The notes below the pieces were generated by a model. It was not told where the DNA came from. It did not search any database and worked only from the letters and a program-made list of their open reading frames with translations. A DNA stretch of 15,019 nucleotides. Origin: Spirochaetia bacterium (lineage in GTDB: Bacteria; Spirochaetota; Spirochaetia; Treponematales; Treponemataceae). Location: contig CAAGIZ010000097.1 of the NCBI GenBank assembly GCA_900770075.1, positions 1 to 15,019 of the forward strand, read 5' to 3'. Positions 7,381-14,003 of the stretch are shown here, in pieces; the stretch's first letter is position 1; each line of letters begins with the position of its first letter. Made by a program: the position numbers and the translations under genes.

Positions 7381-7490
7381 GCCCGGATTGGAGCAGCGCG
7401 AAGCGTTCGGCAAAAAGAGGCAGAGCCTCTTTTTGAGGAATGTAGCGAAAGCGGAACTGCGGAAAGCCGGTTAGACCGGGGATGGGCTCC
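7371..7490 (+). repeat. Hairpin-rich intergenic repeat, plus-oriented copy (E2)
   Basis: One of the two clearest copies. Blocks in order: GGATTGGAGC (7385-7394), a short GCGC-GAA-GCG hairpin, TTCGGC, a perfect ten-base-pair hairpin with an AGA loop (7412-7434), then GAGGAATGTAGCGAAAGCGG, AACTGCGGAAAGCCGG and GGGCTCC (7484-7490). GGAGC near the left end can pair with GCTCC at the right end, enclosing the whole element. It shares these blocks with 11808-11930, where the central hairpin has a completely different sequence. It lies between convergent genes and ends six bases before the xre stop codon. Confidence 0.65.
7412..7434. terminator. Bidirectional hairpin terminator
   Basis: AAAAAGAGGC (7412-7421) pairs perfectly with GCCTCTTTTT (7425-7434) around an AGA loop. 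The stem has five G/C-containing base pairs at its tip, an A run on the 5' side and a T run on the 3' side, so it reads as an intrinsic terminator from both directions. That fits its place between the rightward lspA unit and the leftward xre gene. It is also the variable central stem of repeat copy E2. Confidence 0.55.
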
Positions 7491-7496
7491 AAAAAA

Positions 7497-7841
7497 TCAA
7501 AAGTCAGACTCTTTTTTTGCCTCGTCTTCTGAAAAAAGCCGGATTGTCTTTTCTATAAATTGTTTTGCAGAGGGAGAAAGGCTTTTTAACTGTTTTTCGA
7601 CCACAGGATTTTCCCGAAAATTTTCATTTTTTTCGCCTTTTTCGCCGGTAACAAGATATTCAACCGTAACGTTAAGTGCTTTTGCAAGGCGGACTGCAAC
7701 ATCAGCAGGCGGCATGGAAGCCTGTGTTCCCAAATACATATCCAAAGCCCTGACTTTTATATCCGCTTTGTAAGCAAGCTCTTTGCGGGTAAGTCCCTGA
7801 TATTCAATCTCCTCTTTTAAACGCTCTGCAAAACTTTCCAT
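7497..7841 (-). CDS. XRE-family helix-turn-helix transcriptional regulator
   Basis: A 114-residue protein. Residues about 6-66 form a Cro/C1-type HTH: FAERLKEEIEYQGLTRKELA, then YKADIKVRALDMYL (recognition region), and AVRLAKALNVTVEYLVTGEK, the usual end of this domain. The remaining ~48 residues are charged, and include a predicted helix with SPSAKQFIEKTI. It is small for a repressor with an effector domain, so the tail may serve dimerisation. It is transcribed away from the gene at 7946, and the 104 bases between them contain ACGAT-type inverted sites, so it probably autoregulates and controls that gene. No ribosome site precedes the ATG at 7841. Target identity is inferred from position only. 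Confidence 0.85.
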   Translation of the reverse strand: MESFAERLKEEIEYQGLTRKELAYKADIKVRALDMYLGTQASMPPADVAVRLAKALNVTVEYLVTGEKGEKNENFRENPVVEKQLKSLSPSAKQFIEKTIRLFSEDEAKKESDF

Positions 7842-7859
7842 AAAACAATAATGACGTGT

Positions 7860-7933
7860 TTACGATACTAAACGGGTTGAAATAATCGTAATCAAGATAT
7901 AAAATGATAGTATATGTCGTAATTACGATATAT
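7860..7933. promoter_or_regulatory. Divergent promoter with palindromic operator sites
   Basis: A 22-base palindrome occupies 7912-7933 with one mismatched pair (7916/7929). Its perfect 12-base core TCGTAATTACGA is at 7917-7928. Matching half-sites TTACGATA (7860-7867) and ATCGTAAT (7885-7892) face each other upstream. For the rightward gene, TTGAAA (7877-7882) and TAAAAT (7900-7905) are 17 bases apart. That puts the transcription start near 7912, the first base of the palindrome, with one half-site between -35 and -10. For leftward transcription, TAGTAT (7870-7865) overlaps the other half-site. This arrangement is what repression of both promoters by one dimeric regulator would need. Confidence 0.55.
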
Positions 7934-7945
7934 AGAGGAGAGCTT

Positions 7946-8368
7946 TTGACCCGCCATTCAATTCTTTTAGGTTCTGCCCCGGAAGATTTCAGGCAGACAA
8001 AAATTGAAGATATGTTTGACTTTCTCGAAGCAAAAGACCCGGACAATCGGAGTGGCATAGTAACTTTTCCCAACGGAATTTCCGAAACCATGCTCAAAGC
8101 AGTTCTGGACAATTCCCTGCAGCAAAAACCGGATAACATTTTCCTATATATATGCACTCAATCCCCGGTAAAAGACAGCGAAAAATCAATATGGCTCGGC
8201 GGCGAAGAAATCAGAAGAAACGTAATTGAACGCTACCGGGAACTTGCAGAAAAGACAGGAACACAAATTCAAGTCATCCTCGACTGGTGCCAGGATTTAG
8301 CAAGCGACGAAGAGCTGGGCTACGAAAAAATGCCCTCAGCGTCAATCTGCACAGGGGAGTGTCTATGA
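7946..8368 (+). CDS. Conserved-looking small protein of unknown function (possible caspase-like fold), first gene of polysaccharide operon
   Basis: The start is taken as TTG 7946, because GAGGAG (7935-7940) lies five bases before it. The in-frame ATG at 7904 has no ribosome site and lies upstream of the predicted transcription start. The protein has 140 residues and no membrane segment. It opens with a strand-like RHSILLGSAP. A middle segment ends DNIFLYICTQSP, then IWLGGEEI, a helix RRNVIERYRELAEKTG and a strand IQVILDWCQD (D113, C115). Alternating strands and helices with a late hydrophobic strand ending in D-x-C resemble caspase/clostripain-type folds. However, the His-Gly normally found after the preceding strand is absent (ICTQS instead), so activity is doubtful and the fold is only a guess. 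The stop overlaps the next start as ATGA. Confidence 0.65.
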   Translation: MTRHSILLGSAPEDFRQTKIEDMFDFLEAKDPDNRSGIVTFPNGISETMLKAVLDNSLQQKPDNIFLYICTQSPVKDSEKSIWLGGEEIRRNVIERYRELAEKTGTQIQVILDWCQDLASDEELGYEKMPSASICTGECL

Positions 8369-9483
8369 GTGATGTGAAACAAATTTTTTTTTCAGAAACT
8401 TCAGTTTTTTTTGTACCTGAAAAAAACTCATTCAATGCCATTCGCCTTTTGTGTGCCCTTATTGTCCTTTACGAGCATTGTGTCGTTTTGAGTGGCTCTG
8501 CTTTGCCATGCCTTAATCTTCGAGGAATTGCGGTAAATGTTTTTTTTGTTTTAAGCGGATTTTGGGTTACTATTTCTTATTTAAGATGTCGCTCCTTAAA
8601 CGAATATGTAGGAAAACGATTCAAAAAGATTTTTCCGCAATACTGGATTGTAGTTGCAGTTTGTGCAATAGGACTCTGCACCTTTTCTGTGCTTCCTTTG
8701 GGCGAATATTTTTCTGACAGCGGATTTTTTAAGTATGTTGCATCAAATTTTCTTACACTGAATTTCATTCATCCATGTTTACCGGGAGTTTTTGAAGGTC
8801 TTGCACTTGGCGGAAGCGTGAACGGTTCTCTTTGGACTATAAAAGTTGAAATTGGTTTTTACATTCTTCTTCCTGTTGTACTGTTTTTGATGAAAAAACT
8901 TAATGCGGCTTGTTCCGGTGGAAAAAATAATGGGGGGGGTATGGCTGTATCGTTTGTACTATACCTGCTTTCTGTTTTGTACGAGGTGTTTATGCCGTAC
9001 ATAACTGAAAAAACTCCGCTTCCATCTGCATTAAATAATCAGCTTCCTGCATTCATCTCGTATTTTACAGGTGGAATGTCATTTGCACTTTTTGGAGAAT
9101 GGCTTTTTCCAAAGTTAAAAACGGCTTTTGTTCCGAGTGCAATACTTCTCGTTCTTGCAAATGTCTTTAAAATCCCATTCATCTCTGCGTTTGTTAGTCC
9201 TGCATGCCTTTCTATATGCGTAATGTTTTTAGCATTAAATCTGAAAGTTTTTTCGGGTGCAGGTAGTAAAGCTGATTATTCATACGGAATTTATCTTGTT
9301 CATTATCCGCTTGCAATGTGCTTTATTTCACTTGGACTTTTTGAAAGAAAACCAGGTTTTGCAATTTTTGCAGTTCTTGGAACTTCGTTTTTGTGTGCAT
9401 TTCTGCTTGAAAAACTGCAGAAGTCCTTGTTTGAAAAAAACACTGGAAAACTCGCAGCAACTGTAGGGGGGAGGCAAAAATGA
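8365..9483 (+). CDS. Acyltransferase family 3 (OafA-like) membrane protein
   Basis: A 372-residue protein with about ten hydrophobic helices. Acyltransferase-3 proteins transfer acetyl or other acyl groups to sugars of exported glycans such as O-antigen. The first helix contains the family's Arg-His pair (R27 and H38 in NAIRLLCALIVLYEH), followed by GIAVNVFFVLSGFWV and a KRFKKIFPQYW segment, all typical. The start is ATG 8365 (ATGA overlap with the previous stop, GGGGAG just upstream) rather than the longer in-frame start at 8287. A run of eight G at 8932-8939 codes for Gly190-192 in a charged loop. A change of one base would truncate the protein. Two further homopolymers, nine T at 8384-8392 and eight T soon after, are in the N-terminal codons. 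The gene is richer in T than the left half of the window. Confidence 0.88.
   Translation: MSDVKQIFFSETSVFFVPEKNSFNAIRLLCALIVLYEHCVVLSGSALPCLNLRGIAVNVFFVLSGFWVTISYLRCRSLNEYVGKRFKKIFPQYWIVVAVCAIGLCTFSVLPLGEYFSDSGFFKYVASNFLTLNFIHPCLPGVFEGLALGGSVNGSLWTIKVEIGFYILLPVVLFLMKKLNAACSGGKNNGGGMAVSFVLYLLSVLYEVFMPYITEKTPLPSALNNQLPAFISYFTGGMSFALFGEWLFPKLKTAFVPSAILLVLANVFKIPFISAFVSPACLSICVMFLALNLKVFSGAGSKADYSYGIYLVHYPLAMCFISLGLFERKPGFAIFAVLGTSFLCAFLLEKLQKSLFEKNTGKLAATVGGRQK
8932..8939 (+). repeat. Poly-G tract (8 G) inside acyltransferase gene
   Basis: Eight consecutive G code for two Gly codons and part of a third. The frame is open in the present state. Runs of this length are prone to slipped-strand mispairing, so this is a candidate on/off switch for acylation of the surface glycan. 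Confidence 0.55.
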
Positions 9484-10337
9484 GTGATTTGAAAATTACT
9501 GCAAGCATTGTGCTGTATAATACGCCTCGTTCTCAGATTGATATGGTGCTTAAATCCGTGTTTGAATCTGGGTGCGTTGAAACCCTCTATATAATTGACA
9601 ACTCTCCCAGTGACCGCTGGCGCATTCTTGAAAATCGGAATAAAGGGGACAGATGTAAGAACACGAAAATCCGCTACATTCACAATGAAAATTTAGGTTA
9701 CGGTGCAAGTCATAATCTTGCAATGCAGGAAGCGATTGAAAGCGGAAGCGTTTATCATGTTGTCTTGAACCCGGACATTCGGTTCGGTGCGGAAGTTCTT
9801 CCTGCTCTTGTAGATTTTATGGAAGAAAACAAGGATGCATCTTACGTTCTTCCGAAAGTCGTGTACCCGGACGGAGAAATTCAATACCTTTGCAAACTGC
9901 TTCCAACTCCGGGCGACTTGATTTTCAGGCGTTTTCTTCCTAAAAACTGGGGTAGAAAACGCAACGACCGCTACTGCCTTAAAGCAAGCGGCTACAACAG
10001 GGTAATGAACCCGCCGTGTCTGAGCGGCTGTTTTATGTTTTTGCGGCTTTCAACATTGCAGAAATACAATATTTTCTTTGACGAAGGCTACTTTATGTAC
10101 TGCGAAGATTTTGATTTGATGCGTCGCCTTCACCGAGTTGCCAAAACACTGTATTACCCGAATGTTCAGATTATCCACGACCACCAGAAAGAAAGTTACA
10201 AGAGCCGCAAAATGCTGATTGCCCACATAAAAAGTGCGATGCGGTATTTCGGGAAATACGGCTGGTGGTTTGACCGGGAAAGAAGGGAGATGAACAGGCG
10301 GGTGCTTGGGGAGATTGAGGCTTGTCAGAAAAAATGA
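9480..10337 (+). CDS. Family 2 glycosyltransferase (rhamnosyltransferase-like)
   Basis: A 285-residue cytoplasmic or membrane-associated GT-A enzyme adding a sugar to the lipid-linked glycan. The N-terminal strand TASIVLYNT is followed by IIDNSPS (D40), ENLGYGASHNLAMQEA and VVLNPDI (N97-P-D99, the DxD-equivalent metal/nucleotide site). A later GYFMYCEDFDLMRRL is the acceptor-side acidic motif of rhamnosyltransferase-type GT2 proteins. Most relatives with this pattern use dTDP-rhamnose, but donor specificity cannot be read from sequence. The ATG at 9480 overlaps the acyltransferase stop as ATGA. A GGGGGGAGG sequence (9466-9474) serves as a strong ribosome site. Both genes begin MSD followed by a hydrophobic residue and K. 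Length is normal for the family. Confidence 0.92.
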   Translation: MSDLKITASIVLYNTPRSQIDMVLKSVFESGCVETLYIIDNSPSDRWRILENRNKGDRCKNTKIRYIHNENLGYGASHNLAMQEAIESGSVYHVVLNPDIRFGAEVLPALVDFMEENKDASYVLPKVVYPDGEIQYLCKLLPTPGDLIFRRFLPKNWGRKRNDRYCLKASGYNRVMNPPCLSGCFMFLRLSTLQKYNIFFDEGYFMYCEDFDLMRRLHRVAKTLYYPNVQIIHDHQKESYKSRKMLIAHIKSAMRYFGKYGWWFDRERREMNRRVLGEIEACQKK

Positions 10338-11968
10338 AAAACATGGAAAATGCAGCAGAAAACAGTAATTCTCCTCAAAAATCTCTTAAAAAGAATGCGG
10401 CCCTCAACATGACTAAAACCGTCATGTCGCTTGTGTTTCCGCTTATTACTTTTCCGTATACGAGCAGGGTTCTGGGACCGGCTTTTCTCGGTAAGGTTCA
10501 TTTTGCCCAGTCTGTCGTAAGCTATTTTTCCCTTGCGGCTTCCCTCGGAATAAGTGCCTATGCAGTCCGGGAAAGTGCAAGGCTCCGCAATGACAGAAAC
10601 GCACTGTCCGTTTTCATAAAGGAAATTTTTTCCATAAATATGATTTCCACTGTTGCGGCATACATTCTTTTTGCGGCTGCTTTATTTGCGGTTCCTGTGC
10701 TGGAAAACTATCGCCCTCTTTTGTGCGTCTGTGCTTCTTCGATTCTTTTTGCAACCCTCGGTATGGACTACCTTTACACAGGACTTGAAGAATTTAAATA
10801 CATAACCATAAGGTCGGTTGCCTTTCAATTCCTCAGTCTTGTCCTGCTTTTTGTTTTTGTGCGCAGTCAGGACGACTATTTGAAATATGCTGCCGTGAGC
10901 GTCGTATCGTCGGCAGGAAGCAACATTCTGAATTTTTTCCATGCAAGGCATTTCGTAGATTTTAGGGCTAAGGCTCAGAACCTGAAAAAGCACCTTAAAC
11001 CGGTTTTTACGCTGTTTGCAATGAGTGCTGCCGTAAGCATTTACACCGTTCTTGACACGACGATGCTCGGTTTTTTGAAAGGTGACGAAGCGGTGGGGTT
11101 TTATACGGCGGCTACAAAAATTAACCGGCTTGTAATCATGATGATAACGGCGGCAACGGCAGTTCTTCTTCCGAGACTTTCGTTTTATGCAGATAAGGAT
11201 AGAAGTGAATTTTTAAGGCTTTCAAACAAGGCCCTTCAGTTTGTGGTAATGTTTTCAGTTCCGTGTGCTGCAGGACTTTTTATCCTGGCAGAACCTGTAA
11301 TTGTCCTGTTCAGCGGAGGCGATTTTTTTCCGTCAGTTCCTGTCATGAAAATAATGAATGCCGTGATTGTGATGATTTCTATCAGCGGCCTGCTAGGAAG
11401 CCAAATTTTTATTTCGGTAGGAAAAGAAAGGCTGACACTGGTTTCTGTTATTGCAGGAGCTGCCGTAAATTTTACGCTGAATATGATTTTGATTCCTTTG
11501 CATGGGGCAAAGGGGGCTGCTGTGGGAACGTTACTTGCAGAATGTACGGTGACGGCAGTTCAGCTTGCTGCAGGGAGGGAATATTTTAAGGGCGGGAAAA
11601 ATCTTATTCATGCTTTAAAAGTTTGCATTTCTGCCTTTGCAATGTCGGCATGCGTTTTTGCTGTATGCAAGTTCTTTAATTCTTATGTATTGAAAATACT
11701 TTTTGGATTTTTTTTTGGAATTTTCAGTTACGGGCTGTGCCTGTGGCTGTTAAAAGACAGGCTGTTTGCTGAACTTTTAAGGCAGGCAACCGGAAAAATA
11801 TGCGGGAGGGATTGGAGCACCGCCGGAGGCGTTCCGGAGCGGGGTGAAGCTTTGCTTCAGTCCGCGGAGGAATGGAGCGAAAGCGGAAGTGCGCAAAGCC
11901 CGACCCGAAATGAAATGGAGGGGTCCGCCCAAATAAAAATAACTGATGGAGGTAAACTGAAAGGATAA
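10334..11968 (+). CDS. Wzx-type polysaccharide flippase with repeat-encoded C-terminal tail
   Basis: A polysaccharide-transport (PST/Wzx) membrane protein of about twelve to fourteen helices that moves undecaprenyl-linked glycan units across the inner membrane. Characteristic sequence starts KNAALNMTKTVMSLVFPLIT, FPYTSRVLGPAFLGKVHFAQ, then SISAYAVRE-like GISAYAVRESARLRN. ATG 10334 is chosen because it overlaps the previous stop as ATGA; TTG 10322 is the longest in-frame option. The natural end of the hydrophobic part is near residue 490 (LLKDRLFAELLRQATG). The last ~53 residues (RDWSTAGGVPERGEALLQS, then EEWSESGSAQS and onward) are hydrophilic and are encoded by hairpin repeat copy E3. They are probably an acquired tail rather than a functional domain. 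The neighbours agree with glycan export. Confidence 0.9.
   Translation: MKNMENAAENSNSPQKSLKKNAALNMTKTVMSLVFPLITFPYTSRVLGPAFLGKVHFAQSVVSYFSLAASLGISAYAVRESARLRNDRNALSVFIKEIFSINMISTVAAYILFAAALFAVPVLENYRPLLCVCASSILFATLGMDYLYTGLEEFKYITIRSVAFQFLSLVLLFVFVRSQDDYLKYAAVSVVSSAGSNILNFFHARHFVDFRAKAQNLKKHLKPVFTLFAMSAAVSIYTVLDTTMLGFLKGDEAVGFYTAATKINRLVIMMITAATAVLLPRLSFYADKDRSEFLRLSNKALQFVVMFSVPCAAGLFILAEPVIVLFSGGDFFPSVPVMKIMNAVIVMISISGLLGSQIFISVGKERLTLVSVIAGAAVNFTLNMILIPLHGAKGAAVGTLLAECTVTAVQLAAGREYFKGGKNLIHALKVCISAFAMSACVFAVCKFFNSYVLKILFGFFFGIFSYGLCLWLLKDRLFAELLRQATGKICGRDWSTAGGVPERGEALLQSAEEWSESGSAQSPTRNEMEGSAQIKITDGGKLKG
11808..11930 (+). repeat. Hairpin repeat copy inside the flippase 3' end (E3)
   Basis: Blocks in order: GGGATTGGAGC (11808-11818), a CGCC-GGA-GGCG hairpin (11821-11831), TTCCGGAGC, a perfect TGAAGC-TTT-GCTTCA hairpin (11845-11859), then AATGGAGCGAAAGCGGAA and GTGCGCAAAGCCCG (to 11902), ending near GGGTCCGCCC. 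The flanking blocks match copy E2 at 7371-7490, but the hairpins differ. All of it lies in the open frame of the flippase. Confidence 0.65.
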
Positions 11969-11985
11969 TTGATTTTTAGGAAGAA

Positions 11986-12204
11986 ATGGAGTACTATACA
12001 AGTATGTACAAATTGAATTCGGAAACAAGAAAAGATTTGGATTCGGCTATGTCTTTTTGTGAAAATAAAAAAGCGTTTTTCTCTAGAGACAGGGATGAAA
12101 GGAAAAATGGACGTGGAAACCCGCTCCTTTCGAGAAAGCGTTTTACGACAATAGAAGAAATTGACAGCCGGCTTGAAAATCTTTTTGGAAAAAGCGGAAA
12201 ATGA
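11986..12204 (+). CDS. Small hypothetical protein, upstream partner of the next gene
   Basis: Unrecognised, 72 residues, very basic and polar, without hydrophobic segments. It begins MEYYTSMYKLNSETRKDLDS and ends in a helix-like IEEIDSRLENLFGKSGK. AGGAAG lies just before the ATG at 11986. The stop overlaps the next start as ATGA, so the two form a coupled pair. The pair sits between the flippase and glf, 17 bases after the flippase stop, and uses more A and T than the preceding genes. A role in regulating or assembling the glycan machinery is possible only by position. Lengths and the pairing resemble small two-gene cassettes, but I could not assign a family. Confidence 0.6.
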   Translation: MEYYTSMYKLNSETRKDLDSAMSFCENKKAFFSRDRDERKNGRGNPLLSRKRFTTIEEIDSRLENLFGKSGK

Positions 12205-12818
12205 AGATTGAATCCTCAGTTCATCAAAACAGAATAAAAAACATTTATGATGAATATAAAAATACCGTTTTTTCTCTTGTTGCTTTTTTGGAAGCAAATG
12301 ATGCTGAATTTCCAGTTGAAATACTAAATGAAGTACGCTCCATTTTCAGTCACTTTTCAAGGGTTTATGATGAATCTGTAACGGATGAAGAAATTGATTG
12401 TGAGCTTTCTAAGGCGGAAAGTCATTTAAAGCGTGCAATTTTGGACTGCTATAAATACAATTGCATTTCTTTGTATGATTTTTACAATCGTTTTAGAACC
12501 GAATACAAGTTTGCAGATTTGTCATTGATTGATAACGGTGACTTTTTGGCACAAATTACACAAAACTTTGCGGAAGGTAAAAAGCGTCTTTTTGAAGCGA
12601 AAAAGTCAGAAAGGAAAAATAAACATTCTGATGAACTTTATAAGGATTTTGAAGCGGCTTTTGATTTGTTTTTGAAGAATTTTAATCTTATCAATTCAAA
12701 AATCGCGCTTGTTCATAAAGTTTCTAAAAAAGCTCGCTGGACACGTTTCTGGGGAACATTCGGTTTCTGGATTTCTCTTGTTCTTGCAGTTGCAGGAATA
12801 ATTCTTTCCGTTGTGTAA
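12201..12818 (+). CDS. Hypothetical protein with a C-terminal membrane anchor
   Basis: Unrecognised, 205 residues. Residues 1-180 are charged, with many Glu, Lys, Phe and Asp and a strong helical look (for instance LYKDFEAAFDLFLKNFN), so a helical bundle or coiled coil is likely. After a basic KKARWTRFW patch, a single hydrophobic helix at about 185-205 (FGFWISLVLAVAGIILSVV) ends the protein at its C-terminus, as in a tail-anchored protein. The long domain would then be cytoplasmic. No catalytic motif was seen. The ATG overlaps the previous stop (ATGA). The base composition is A/T-rich, unlike glf downstream, which hints at separate acquisition. It may act with the 72-residue protein. Confidence 0.65.
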   Translation: MKIESSVHQNRIKNIYDEYKNTVFSLVAFLEANDAEFPVEILNEVRSIFSHFSRVYDESVTDEEIDCELSKAESHLKRAILDCYKYNCISLYDFYNRFRTEYKFADLSLIDNGDFLAQITQNFAEGKKRLFEAKKSERKNKHSDELYKDFEAAFDLFLKNFNLINSKIALVHKVSKKARWTRFWGTFGFWISLVLAVAGIILSVV

Positions 12819-12853
12819 CTTCTAAAAATCAATTCTCCTTTCAGCCGGAATAA

Positions 12854-13999
12854 ATGGCTGAAGACACTGGTAAAAAACTAAAATCTCATTACGACTATCT
12901 CATTGTCGGCGCAGGGCTGTACGGTGCGACTTTTGCGCATCTTGCAGGGCAGAGTGGTAAAAACTGTCTTGTGATTGACAGGCGGCCTCATCTTGGCGGA
13001 AATATCTTCTGCGAGGATGTTGACGGAATACGCGTGCACAAGTACGGCGCGCATATTTTCCATACTTCTAGCAAAAAGGTCTGGGACTTTGTGAATCGGT
13101 TCGCCGAGTTCAACCGCTACACCAATTCGCCGGTGGCAAACTTTCACGGAAAGCTTTTCAATCTGCCTTTCAATATGAACACTTTTTATCAAATGTGGGG
13201 AGTGACCACACCGGAAGAGGCAAGGGCAAAAATCGAGTCGCAGAAAAAGGAAAGCGGAATCAGGGAGCCGAAAAATCTTGAAGAACAGGCAATAAGTCTT
13301 GTTGGGCGTGACATCTACGAAACTCTGGTCAAGGAATACACGGAAAAGCAGTGGGGACGCAAATGCACGGAACTTCCTGCATTCATCATAAAAAGGCTTC
13401 CCGTACGGTTTACCTTTGACAACAACTATTTCAACGATTCATATCAGGGAATCCCCATCGGCGGCTACAACAAAATCATTGAAGGGTTGCTTTGCGGAAC
13501 TGAAACTCGCACCGACACAGATTTTTTTGAAAATCGGGCTGAACTTGAAAAAATTGCAGATAAAATCATTTTCACGGGAAAAATAGACGAGTTCTACGGC
13601 TATAAGTTCGGAAAACTTGAATACCGCACAGTCCGGTTTGAAACGGAAACACTGGACGTGCAGAACTTTCAGGGAAATGCGGTCATAAACTACACGAGCA
13701 GCAGCGAACCGTATACGCGGATTATCGAGCACAAGCACTTTGAGCCGGAAAATCCTGCATACGGTCAGGACAAAACAGTAATTTCAAAAGAATATTCGAC
13801 TGAATGGAAGGACGGAATGGAGCCGTTCTATCCTGTGAACGACGAAAAAAACGCCGCCCTCTATCAAAAGTACAGGACACTTGCAGAAAGCGAGAAAAAA
13901 GTGATTTTTGGCGGACGGCTTGCAGAGTACAGGTATTACGACATGGACGATGTGATTGAAAAAGCGATGGGAGATGCTGAAAAGGAACTGGGGAGGTGA
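12854..13999 (+). CDS. glf: UDP-galactopyranose mutase
   Basis: A cytoplasmic FAD enzyme that interconverts UDP-galactopyranose and UDP-galactofuranose, supplying Galf for surface glycans. The 381 residues match the usual length. The FAD-binding fold starts at YDYLIVGAGLYGATFAHLAG (G19-x-G21-x-x-G24), with D42 ending the second strand (VIDRRPHLGGN). Other family signatures are KYGAHIFHT, YTEKQWGRKCTELPA, FNDSYQGIPIGGYN and the C-terminal FGGRLAEYRYYDMDDVI, whose arginine and tyrosines belong to the FAD/substrate region. It starts at ATG 12854, 35 bases after the previous stop, with only a weak CGGA ribosome site. The next gene starts four bases after its stop. A galactofuranose-transferring enzyme would be expected nearby; the glycosyltransferases at 9480 and 14004 are candidates, but neither is a proven Galf transferase. 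Confidence 0.96.
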   Translation: MAEDTGKKLKSHYDYLIVGAGLYGATFAHLAGQSGKNCLVIDRRPHLGGNIFCEDVDGIRVHKYGAHIFHTSSKKVWDFVNRFAEFNRYTNSPVANFHGKLFNLPFNMNTFYQMWGVTTPEEARAKIESQKKESGIREPKNLEEQAISLVGRDIYETLVKEYTEKQWGRKCTELPAFIIKRLPVRFTFDNNYFNDSYQGIPIGGYNKIIEGLLCGTETRTDTDFFENRAELEKIADKIIFTGKIDEFYGYKFGKLEYRTVRFETETLDVQNFQGNAVINYTSSSEPYTRIIEHKHFEPENPAYGQDKTVISKEYSTEWKDGMEPFYPVNDEKNAALYQKYRTLAESEKKVIFGGRLAEYRYYDMDDVIEKAMGDAEKELGR

Positions 14000-14003
14000 A
14001 GAG

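Noticed and set aside
1028..7490. Repeats as a CRISPR array
   Set aside because: Copies are dispersed over kilobases, not regularly spaced, and no cas gene is present.
7090..7773. Long plus-strand open frame covering the intergenic repeats and running antisense to the xre gene
   Set aside because: No ribosome site, composition dominated by repeat-derived Arg/Pro/Ala/Ser, and it opposes a convincing HTH gene.
8384..8404. Poly-T runs in the first codons of the acyltransferase as phase-variation tracts
   Set aside because: A/T homopolymers of 8-9 are common throughout this window, so they carry little weight compared with the G runs.
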